64,000 nt of DNA, taken from the NCBI GenBank assembly GCA_021151835.1, contig JAGKWO010000021.1:1-64000 (forward strand), written 5' to 3'. The stretch's first letter is position 1. Every line of letters starts with the position of its first letter. Below are positions 17,574 to 25,124 of the stretch, one piece after another. The stretch comes from Gammaproteobacteria bacterium (GTDB taxonomy: Bacteria; Pseudomonadota; Gammaproteobacteria; Pseudomonadales; Cellvibrionaceae). Both the position numbers and the translations under genes were made by a program. A model generated the notes under the pieces. That model was not told the origin of the DNA, made no database searches, and saw nothing but the letters and a program-made list of their open reading frames with translations.

Positions 17574-18992
17574 TCAGCAACCGATATTACCGGGCCCGGC
17601 AGAAGTTCCCAAAATATTCAGGAAGCGCTGGTATTCATTGATACGGCTTTGCACTTGCGCCGGGTTTCCACCATTGCATTCCAGTGAACCATTAATTGTG
17701 CGGATGGTTTCACCAAAACCGTAACCACCATTAATGGAATTGTGCGCGGGGCGATAGCCGGCACCGGCCTGGGTCATCCAGAACCAGAGGGCAGTTTGCC
17801 AGGCAACTGTCGGATTTTGCTCGACAAGGTCGGGGTTTGCACGCAGATCCAGTCCCAATGCGGCACCGGCTGCGCAATAGTTACCATTCCAGCTCAACTG
17901 GATTGGGCCGCGACCGTAGTAACGTTTACCCGGTGCACAAGGGCAGGTTGAAGGATTGTTGTCCCAATCGCCGCAATATTCACCTTTGGCGATTTCTGTC
18001 ACATACACCAAACCACCGGTTTCGTGAGAGAAATTCGCCAGTGCCGCGGCTGCTTCACGTTTTTTAGCCGCTAAATCCCCGGTACCGGCAAAGGCTGGAT
18101 AGGTTTTTGCCGCTGCAACCAGGCCAGCATAGGTATAGAAGCCGTTGCGCCCGGGAAACATCTGGTTGAATTGGGCCTCGCTGACTACCGCAGAAAAACC
18201 GGTACCCGTGGTGGTTGCCGGGCGCACGATAATGGAAGAGGTGCGGTCATTGAAGTTGCTCAGGCAACTGTTATCACCGCTAACGACTACAGAGGCTCCG
18301 CTGTAATCCCAGTTTTCATAAAGTACCGCCTCATAGCCCGCAGCTACGCGGATGGAAGAGATCGCATCATTACGCGCCCCCAGCGACGTCATCACATTGC
18401 CGTCATAAGAGCCGGTGTTGAATCCGGCGGCCCAGCCACCGTAATTGCAGTGCTCATACACGGTGACCAAGCCGCTGGTACCGCCGTTCGCTACAACTTC
18501 GATCCAGTTAAAGTTCCAGCCTGCCGAGCGGGCAAAGACTCCCAGGTTGTAAGTGCCCGCGTTGATATTGACCGTGCGGGTTACAGTGGTCCAATTCTGC
18601 CAACCCCCGGTAGCGGGGATCGCAAAATCCCCCAATGGAATACTGCCACCATTTAAATCCACTGCAGCGGTTGCACCGGACGGACTTGCTACGCGCATGC
18701 GAATGATATAACTGCCGGAAGCCGGGATGTTGAGACCGCTGTAAACCAGCCACTCGCTGGCTTCAATCCAGCCCACATTATGGCCACCACCGCTATCGGT
18801 TGTTACTTCGATATCGACGGCATCGTTACGCAACGCCCCGCCGCTATTGCCGGGAGTGGTATCGTAAAAATTGGAATAGCTTTCCGCCTGGTAAACCACG
18901 GCCTGGGTTGGCAGCGCCAGTGCGCCGATAGTGAGTCCCGCGGCAAGCAGGGGTAGCCATTGCCGGCATAAACTGTTGGTGATGATTGTCAC
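17574..18992 (-). CDS. Secreted GH19 chitinase with CBM6 and crystallin-like domain
   Basis: Modular chitin-degrading enzyme of 472 residues. The order is signal peptide (about 1-31), CBM6 (about 33-165; AESYSNFYDT, GWIEASEWLVY, FNWIEV), a beta/gamma-crystallin-like module (about 175-258; VTVYEHCNYGG, AVLYENWDYSG), and a C-terminal GH19 domain (about 268-472). The catalytic acid is probably Glu324 in FSHETGG, and YYGRGPIQLSWN is the GH19 signature. Crystallin-like modules often bind calcium and may give stability or surface binding. The gene is monocistronic, and a GTTCGACTTTTC motif lies upstream in its own orientation, suggesting coregulation with the neighbouring amino-sugar genes. Confidence 0.92.
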   Translation of the reverse strand: MTIITNSLCRQWLPLLAAGLTIGALALPTQAVVYQAESYSNFYDTTPGNSGGALRNDAVDIEVTTDSGGGHNVGWIEASEWLVYSGLNIPASGSYIIRMRVASPSGATAAVDLNGGSIPLGDFAIPATGGWQNWTTVTRTVNINAGTYNLGVFARSAGWNFNWIEVVANGGTSGLVTVYEHCNYGGWAAGFNTGSYDGNVMTSLGARNDAISSIRVAAGYEAVLYENWDYSGASVVVSGDNSCLSNFNDRTSSIIVRPATTTGTGFSAVVSEAQFNQMFPGRNGFYTYAGLVAAAKTYPAFAGTGDLAAKKREAAAALANFSHETGGLVYVTEIAKGEYCGDWDNNPSTCPCAPGKRYYGRGPIQLSWNGNYCAAGAALGLDLRANPDLVEQNPTVAWQTALWFWMTQAGAGYRPAHNSINGGYGFGETIRTINGSLECNGGNPAQVQSRINEYQRFLNILGTSAGPGNIGC

Positions 18993-19190
18993 GTTATTAT
19001 CCTCGTTGGGTTGATTATTAAAATGATGGGAACAAGTCCTGGTCGAGTAGTCAGAAAACGCAGCTAATGGTTATTGGTTTTTTGTGAGCGTTTTTTATCG
19101 AAAGGGATAATCAGGTAATCGTATGGCTATTGCCAGTCCCAGTTTTGGCTTGTCGTTAACTGCCACTCGACGATCAAAACGCGATTGTTG

Positions 19191-19242
19191 GTTCGATTTT
19201 TCGCCTGGAAACCGCTTCAGGTACACTGCCGAAAAGTCGAAC
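19191..19242. promoter_or_regulatory. Inverted pair of GTTCGAYTTT motifs
   Basis: GTTCGATTTTTC (19191-19202, plus strand) and GTTCGACTTTTC (19242-19231, minus strand) face each other with about 28 bases between them. They lie in the 612-base divergent space between the GH19 chitinase and the D-amino-acid operon. The same core recurs upstream of other genes in this region. Confidence 0.55.
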
Positions 19243-19360
19243 CTCCGGTCGCAGAAGTCAGAATTCTATTTCGGTGCGCGATGATTGGAGCGCGGGTCAT
19301 AGCAAGACGCATTGCCGGATGTTGCTTGCTTGTTCATGGTGCATTCTTTTTATCCATGAA

Positions 19361-19370
19361 GTTCGACTTT
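19361..19370 (+). promoter_or_regulatory. GTTCGACTTT motif upstream of the D-amino-acid operon
   Basis: A further plus-strand copy of GTTCGACTTT, about 235 bases before the first gene of the operon. Apart from these motifs I see no other structured element in 18993-19604. Confidence 0.5.
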
Positions 19371-19604
19371 TTTCCTATGAAGACACCTCATTTCAATTAA
19401 CGCTTATCCATGCAGTAACTGCCCTTGATATACAACGCTTTTGTGCAGAATTGGCGCATGTGCACCGATTTTGGCGTGAGAAGGACTTTCACTTTTTGCT
19501 GGTTAAATGACATATTTCTGTAAATTATTTTCTTCTCTTGGCGCATTTTTGATGGTAGGCTTGCAAAAAATGATCGTTTTTTCTGCTTTTGATGAGAAAA
19601 ATGC

Positions 19605-20912
19605 ATGTCAAAAGAAAATAATTTACAAAAGACATTAAAAAGCAGGCTGCTTAGTCCCGCTGGTAAAGGTCTGGGTGATGTGACAACACAACCCCTTGTT
19701 ACTGATGCCGGAGTGCTGGGTTGGAACCTGCTGCGCGAAGATGTCAGCCTGCCTGTTGCCGTGCTAAGCGAAGCCCGTTTGCAGCATAACCTGCAATGGA
19801 TGAAATCCTTTATTAATACATATGGGCTGAAACTCGCACCTCATGGCAAAACCACCATGAGTCCGGCTTTATTCCATCGCCAACTGGAAGAGGGCGCCTG
19901 GGGCATTACCCTGGCGACTGCTCCGCAAGTGCAAGCTGCCTACGAATTTGGTGTGCGCCGGGTATTGATGGCAAACCAGTTAGTCGGCAAAGCCAATATG
20001 GCGATTATCTCCCGCCTGCTGCAAAACCCCGGGTTCGAGTTTTATGTGATCGTTGACTCCGCAAAAAATGTTACCCAACTGGGGGAATTTTTTGCGCATG
20101 CCGGGCAGCGGTTGAATCTCTTGTTGGAGTTGGGTGTCGCTGGCGGTCGGACTGGTGTGCGCGATGTGGCCACGCGCGATGATGTATTAGCTGCTGTAGC
20201 CCGCTTCCCACAATCGCTCGCCTTATGTGGTGTAGAGGTTTACGAAGGCGTGCTCAAGGAAGAACCTGCGATTCGTGATTTCCTCCGCTTGGCGGTACGC
20301 GAACTATTAACGCTCGAAGCCAATGGTCAATTGCACGGTGAGCGCACCATCCTGACTGGTGCGGGTTCAGCCTGGTTTGATCTGGTTGCCGAGGAGTGGA
20401 CCGGTCTGGCAAAGGGCTGGAATAGTGATCATCCATCTCGCCCGCTTGATATTGTCTTGCGCCCCGGTTGTTACCTCACCCACGATGTAGGCATTTACAA
20501 GGCCGCTGAAACACGTATCCACGCCAGCAATCCGGTAGCGCGCGCGATGCAAACCAGCCTGCTGCCAGCCTTGCAGCTGTGGGCCTATGTGCTTTCTATT
20601 CCCGAATCAGGCCTTGCCATTCTAGGCCTTGGTAAGCGCGATGCCGCTTTTGATGCCGGGCTCCCCATCCCTGCCCTTCACTATCGCCCTGGGCGCGATA
20701 CTGAACCTACAGCCGCCTCCGCCGAATGGCGACTCACGGCGATGATGGACCAGCACGCCTTTATGCAAATTGCAGCTGGTGATGACCTGGCGGTAGGCGA
20801 TGTGATTGTGCTCGACATTTCCCATCCGTGCCTGACCTTCGACAAATGGCGGCAGTTGCTGGTGGTTAACGATAAATATGCGGTGGTCGACGCCGTAGAA
20901 ACATTTTTTTAA
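19605..20912 (+). CDS. PLP-dependent D-amino-acid deaminase (DSD1/D-threonine aldolase fold)
   Basis: A 435-residue fold-type III PLP enzyme. The N-terminal alanine-racemase-like barrel has its PLP lysine at Lys82 in APHGKT. The C-terminal D-serine dehydratase-like domain ends with the metal-binding SHPCLTFDKW motif. Relatives act on D-serine, D-threonine or related D-amino acids, giving an oxo-acid and ammonia or an aldehyde plus glycine. It is the first gene of a tight six-gene unit; the permease starts nine bases later. The pairing with a D-aminoacylase and RidA favours dehydratase chemistry that makes 2-aminoacrylate. The start lacks a strong ribosome-binding site (GATGAGAAAA). Confidence 0.85.
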   Translation: MSKENNLQKTLKSRLLSPAGKGLGDVTTQPLVTDAGVLGWNLLREDVSLPVAVLSEARLQHNLQWMKSFINTYGLKLAPHGKTTMSPALFHRQLEEGAWGITLATAPQVQAAYEFGVRRVLMANQLVGKANMAIISRLLQNPGFEFYVIVDSAKNVTQLGEFFAHAGQRLNLLLELGVAGGRTGVRDVATRDDVLAAVARFPQSLALCGVEVYEGVLKEEPAIRDFLRLAVRELLTLEANGQLHGERTILTGAGSAWFDLVAEEWTGLAKGWNSDHPSRPLDIVLRPGCYLTHDVGIYKAAETRIHASNPVARAMQTSLLPALQLWAYVLSIPESGLAILGLGKRDAAFDAGLPIPALHYRPGRDTEPTAASAEWRLTAMMDQHAFMQIAAGDDLAVGDVIVLDISHPCLTFDKWRQLLVVNDKYAVVDAVETFF

Positions 20913-20921
20913 GGGGCACCT

Positions 20922-22277
20922 GTGGAATCGTTACTTAGCCCCGGTCATTGGTTATTGGTTTACGCACTGATCAGCATTATTGCGCTGATTTTGCTGATTG
21001 CCCGGTACCGTTTGAATCCTTTTATCACGCTCACTCTGGTTTCGCTCGGTTTGGGTTTGATGGCGGGAATCCCGGCAAAAGACGTGGTGTTTGTCTACGA
21101 GGCCGGTGTAGGTAAAACGCTGGGGCATATCGCACTGGTGGTAGCGCTCGGCACCATGCTCGGAAAAATGATGGCCGAATCCGGCGGTGCTGAACAAATT
21201 GCGCGTACTTTAATTCGCTGGTTCGGTGAAAAAAATGTGCATTGGGCGATGGTGTTCGTTGCATTTTTAGTTGGTTTGCCGATTTTTTTCGAAGTCGGAT
21301 TTGTCTTGCTGATTCCTATTGCCTTTAACGTTGCGCGTAGAACCGGCACATCAATGTTATTGGTCGGTTTGCCGATGGTTGCAGGATTATCCGTTGTGCA
21401 TGGCTTGGTGCCACCGCACCCGGCAGCCATGATCGCCGTTGGTGAATATCAGGCGAATGTTGGCCGCACAATTTTTTATGCATTGGTTGTCGGTATTCCA
21501 ACCGCGATTATTGCCGGTCCGGTTTTCGCAAAATGGATTGCACCGCGTATCCAGTTGCCGGCAGTAAATCCGCTTGAGCACGAATTTATTAACGACGAAA
21601 AAGCACGTGATTTGCCCGGTTTTGGTATCACCCTTGCGACCATCATGTTGCCTGTGGTGTTGATGTTGCTCGGGGGTTGGGCGAACCAAATTGCTGCACC
21701 GGGTACAAGCCTGAATGCATTTTTAACATTCGTGGGTAACTCGGTAGTTGCCTTGCTGATCGCAACGCTGGTGAGTTTTTATACGTTGGGATTAGCGCGT
21801 GGTTTTAATCGTGATTCAATTTTGAAGTTCAGCCATGAGTGTTTGGCTCCGACCGCTGGAATTACATTGTTGGTCGGCGCAGGTGGTGGTTTGAATCGTA
21901 TTTTGGTGGAAGCCGGAATTGCGAAGGAAATTGTGACGGTTTCGGCGGGAATGGCATTGACACCCTTAGCGATGGGATGGCTGGTTGCCGCATTGATGCG
22001 TATCGCAACCGGCTCTGCTACTGTGGCCATGAGCACGGCAGCAGGTATTGTTGCACCTATCGCGATGGCCGCCAATTATCCGCATCCTGAATTATTGGTA
22101 ATTGCCACCGGCGCAGGTTCATTAATTTTGTCGCACGTGAACGACGGCGGTTTCTGGTTGATTAAAGAATATTTCAACATGACCGTAACCCAGACGCTAA
22201 AAACCTGGACGGTACTGGAAACCATAATTTCGCTTGTCGCTTTCGGTTTTGTTTCACTGTTGGCGATGATTATTTAA
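20922..22277 (+). CDS. GntP-family permease, possibly DsdX-like
   Basis: A 451-residue inner-membrane protein with about 12-14 helices and GntP-family signatures (LGLMAGIPAKDVV, HGLVPPHPAAMIAVG, SHVNDGGFWLIKEYF). The family includes gluconate:H+ symporters and the D-serine transporter DsdX. Because it sits directly after a D-amino-acid deaminase and before a D-aminoacylase, import of D-amino acids or N-acyl-D-amino acids is more likely than gluconate, but this is inferred from context. The GTG start at 20922 follows AAGGGG by six bases. Confidence 0.88.
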   Translation: MESLLSPGHWLLVYALISIIALILLIARYRLNPFITLTLVSLGLGLMAGIPAKDVVFVYEAGVGKTLGHIALVVALGTMLGKMMAESGGAEQIARTLIRWFGEKNVHWAMVFVAFLVGLPIFFEVGFVLLIPIAFNVARRTGTSMLLVGLPMVAGLSVVHGLVPPHPAAMIAVGEYQANVGRTIFYALVVGIPTAIIAGPVFAKWIAPRIQLPAVNPLEHEFINDEKARDLPGFGITLATIMLPVVLMLLGGWANQIAAPGTSLNAFLTFVGNSVVALLIATLVSFYTLGLARGFNRDSILKFSHECLAPTAGITLLVGAGGGLNRILVEAGIAKEIVTVSAGMALTPLAMGWLVAALMRIATGSATVAMSTAAGIVAPIAMAANYPHPELLVIATGAGSLILSHVNDGGFWLIKEYFNMTVTQTLKTWTVLETIISLVAFGFVSLLAMII

Positions 22278-22309
22278 AACGCCTGGTATTCAGGGCGAGT
22301 GAAAAATTC

Positions 22310-23182
22310 ATGACTGCATTATTCGATATTGTTTATCACATTCGCGGCAGCCGCGATCGCCTGTCAGCAACCGAACAAAAAGTTGCTGATGCAATTTTGG
22401 AAGATATCGTCTTTGCTGCCAGCGCCAGTATTGATCAACTGGCAGCAAAAGCGAGTGTAAGTATTGCCACTATCTCGCGTTTTGCCAAATCGGTTGGCTG
22501 CGAAGATATTCGCGATTTGAAATTAAAACTCGCGCAGGCCAGCGCGGTGGGAACACGCTTTTTAGCGGAGGTTCCGGTTGTCGAAGAAAGCGCGTTTTAT
22601 GCGCAAATCTGCAGTGAAGTTGAATCTACATTGCGCGCTAATCTGTCGCGTTTTGTCGAGGCGGATTTTCGCGCGGCGGCCAATTTGTTGAACAGGGCGC
22701 GCCTGATTTATATCGGCGGTATGGGCGGTGCGTCCACGATGTTATCGGACGAGGTGCAATTCCGTATTGCGCGTTTGGGAATAGCAGTAGCGGCTTACCA
22801 CGATCCGGTATTGCTGCGGATGTTTGCCGCTACGCTGACTGAAAAAGATGTACTGGTGTTATTGTCCGTTACTGGCGTCACCCCTGAGTTATTGGAAATC
22901 GCTGATATAGCACGCGAATACGGCGCAAAGTTAATTGTGCTCTCCGCGCAAAATTCGCCGTTGGCACAAAAGGCAGACATAGTGATTCCACTGGTTACCG
23001 AAGAAACGGATTTTATTTATAAGCCCTCGGCATCCCGTTACGGCATGTTGTTGGCGATCGACATACTGGCGACTGAGTTGGCGCTGGCACGTAAATCCGA
23101 GAGTAAGGAATTGTTGCGTCGGGTGAAATTTGCACTGGATGAATATCGCGGTGGTGACAATCGTCTGCCATTAGGCGATTAA
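22310..23182 (+). CDS. MurR/RpiR-family transcriptional regulator
   Basis: A 290-residue regulator with an N-terminal RpiR helix-turn-helix (about 18-80; SATEQKVADAIL, ASVSIATISRFAKSVGC) and a C-terminal SIS domain (about 125-255; YIGGMGGAS, VLLSVTGVTPELLEIA). SIS domains of this family bind phosphosugars such as MurNAc-6-phosphate or GlcNAc-6-phosphate. It is embedded in the operon between the permease and the D-aminoacylase and is the obvious candidate local regulator. It may recognise the GTTCGAYTTT motifs of this region, though nothing in the sequence proves it. Confidence 0.9.
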   Translation: MTALFDIVYHIRGSRDRLSATEQKVADAILEDIVFAASASIDQLAAKASVSIATISRFAKSVGCEDIRDLKLKLAQASAVGTRFLAEVPVVEESAFYAQICSEVESTLRANLSRFVEADFRAAANLLNRARLIYIGGMGGASTMLSDEVQFRIARLGIAVAAYHDPVLLRMFAATLTEKDVLVLLSVTGVTPELLEIADIAREYGAKLIVLSAQNSPLAQKADIVIPLVTEETDFIYKPSASRYGMLLAIDILATELALARKSESKELLRRVKFALDEYRGGDNRLPLGD

Positions 23183-23218
23183 ACCATTTTCATAACAATA
23201 AGATTTTTTGCAGGATGA

Positions 23219-24682
23219 ATGGCTGTGAAGTTTGATTTGATTATTCGCAATGCACAAATTCTGGATGGTTCCGGTGAGCCAGCCGTTAGTGCGGATATTG
23301 CCATTCACGCGGGAAAAATTGCGGCCATTGGTTCGCTGGCAACGGACAGTTCGTTAGCCACTCTGGATGCGAGTGGATTAGTTCTTGCCCCGGGCTTTAT
23401 TGATGTGCATACCCACGACGACCTGCAAGTTATTCGCGCGCCGGAAATGCTGCCGAAAATTTCGCAAGGCATTACCACGGTTATCGTAGGTAATTGCGGC
23501 ATCAGCGCGAGTCCGGTCAGCCTCAAGGGCAATTTGCCTGATCCAATGAATTTATTGGGCACAGTGGATGATTTTAAATTTGCAGATTTCGCTAGCTACA
23601 AGGCCGCTGTAAATAAAACACAGCCCGCGGTAAATGTTGCCGCCCTGATTGGTCACACTGCGTTACGCAATAACCATATGGATAAACTGGATCGCACCGC
23701 CAGCGCAGATGAAATTGAAATGATGCGTGTGCAATTGCGGGACAGTTTAAAAGATGGCGCATTGGGGCTGTCATCCGGCCTCGCTTATGCATCAGCGTTT
23801 TCCGCAACAACTGATGAAATAAAAAGCCTGGCGCAAGTATTAAATGAATTTGGTGCAGTTTATACCACGCATTTGCGCACTGAATTCGACGAGATTCTAG
23901 CGGCGCTGGATGAGGCTTTTGAAACGGGTGAGGCAGCAAAAGCTCCAGTCATTGTTTCACATTTGAAATGTGCTGGCGCAGGTAATTGGGGGCGCAGTGG
24001 CGAAGTGCTGCAAAAAATTGAGCGTGCAGCCGGGCATCATCCCGTAGGTTGCGATTGCTATCCCTACAGCGCAAGTTCATCGACACTGGACCTGCAACAG
24101 GTGACCAGTGATTTCGACATCATTATTACCTGGAGTGATCCGCACCCTGAACAAGGCGGAAAAAAACTCGCAGAAATTGCTGCTGAATGGCAGGTAAGTC
24201 TATTGGATGCTGCGAAAAAACTACAACCCGCCGGTGCTGTTTATCACGGGATGAGTGAACAGGATGTGCAAAAAATCCTCGCACATCCATTGACTATGGT
24301 TGGCTCTGATGGTTTGCCGGTGGACCCATTACCACATCCTCGTTTATGGGGTGCGTTTCCGCGTGTGCTTGGCCATTACAGTCGCGATTTGAAATTATTC
24401 AGTTTGCCTGAAGCGGTACGCAAAATGACACGCATGTCGGCAGATCGTTTTGGTTTGGATGATCGCGGCCGTATTGCGATAGACGCGGCGGCTGACTTGG
24501 TGTTATTTGATCCACAACAGGTAAAAGATTCTGCAACCTTTTCCCAGCCCCAACAGCTAGCGGAAGGTATTCACTCTGTATGGGTGAATGGAGTATTGAG
24601 TTATCAAAATAAAAAAATGACTGGCCAGCGCGCTGGAAAATTTTTGGAAAGACAGCGCGATTTGCGCATCGGGTTTTATTAA
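23219..24682 (+). CDS. D-aminoacylase (N-acyl-D-amino-acid deacylase)
   Basis: A 487-residue amidohydrolase-superfamily enzyme. The metal-binding HTHDD lies at residues 64-68, followed by GNCGIS with the bridging Cys, HTALR, THLRTE and SHLKCAG. It should cleave N-acyl-D-amino acids (for example N-acetyl-D-amino acids or N-acyl-D-glutamate) to the free D-amino acid. No signal peptide is present, so it is cytoplasmic. The start at 23219 is preferred because CAGGATG precedes it. Its product would feed the D-amino-acid deaminase encoded at the head of the operon. Confidence 0.92.
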   Translation: MAVKFDLIIRNAQILDGSGEPAVSADIAIHAGKIAAIGSLATDSSLATLDASGLVLAPGFIDVHTHDDLQVIRAPEMLPKISQGITTVIVGNCGISASPVSLKGNLPDPMNLLGTVDDFKFADFASYKAAVNKTQPAVNVAALIGHTALRNNHMDKLDRTASADEIEMMRVQLRDSLKDGALGLSSGLAYASAFSATTDEIKSLAQVLNEFGAVYTTHLRTEFDEILAALDEAFETGEAAKAPVIVSHLKCAGAGNWGRSGEVLQKIERAAGHHPVGCDCYPYSASSSTLDLQQVTSDFDIIITWSDPHPEQGGKKLAEIAAEWQVSLLDAAKKLQPAGAVYHGMSEQDVQKILAHPLTMVGSDGLPVDPLPHPRLWGAFPRVLGHYSRDLKLFSLPEAVRKMTRMSADRFGLDDRGRIAIDAAADLVLFDPQQVKDSATFSQPQQLAEGIHSVWVNGVLSYQNKKMTGQRAGKFLERQRDLRIGFY

Positions 24683-24716
24683 TTTCCGCAGAATAAATCA
24701 ACGTTGAGAATTAAAC

Positions 24717-25109
24717 ATGTCAGAAATAAAACGTTACGGTGTTGAAGGTGGTAAAGGTACTGGTGGTCAGCATTTGCCATTTGCACGTGCTGCCGGTGCC
24801 GATGGCTGGTTGTTTGTTTCCGGTCAGGTTCCAATGGTAAATGGCGAAATTATTGATGGCGGGATTGTCGCGCAATCACATCAAACTATTAAAAATGTGC
24901 TCGCGATTCTAGCTGAAGCAGGTTACGGCCCGGAACATGTCGTACGTTGCGGTGTGTGGCTGGACGACGCGCGTGATTTCATGTCGTTTAATCGTGTATT
25001 CATGGAATATTTTGGTGCGAATCCGCCCGCACGAGCTTGTGTGGTATCCAGCATGGTCGTGGACTGCAAAGTAGAAGTAGATTGTGTTGCCTACAAAAAA
25101 CCAGATTAA
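24717..25109 (+). CDS. RidA-family enamine/imine deaminase
   Basis: A 130-residue Rid-family protein (YjgF/YER057c/UK114). The active-site arginine is Arg106 in PPARACVV, and the FVSGQVP and HVVRCGVWL blocks are typical. Rid proteins hydrolyse 2-aminoacrylate and related imines released by PLP-dependent dehydratases, preventing damage to other PLP enzymes. Its place in an operon with a D-serine-dehydratase-like enzyme fits this role well. The next gene begins 15 bases later. Confidence 0.9.
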   Translation: MSEIKRYGVEGGKGTGGQHLPFARAAGADGWLFVSGQVPMVNGEIIDGGIVAQSHQTIKNVLAILAEAGYGPEHVVRCGVWLDDARDFMSFNRVFMEYFGANPPARACVVSSMVVDCKVEVDCVAYKKPD

Positions 25110-25124
25110 GAATAACTGAAAACC

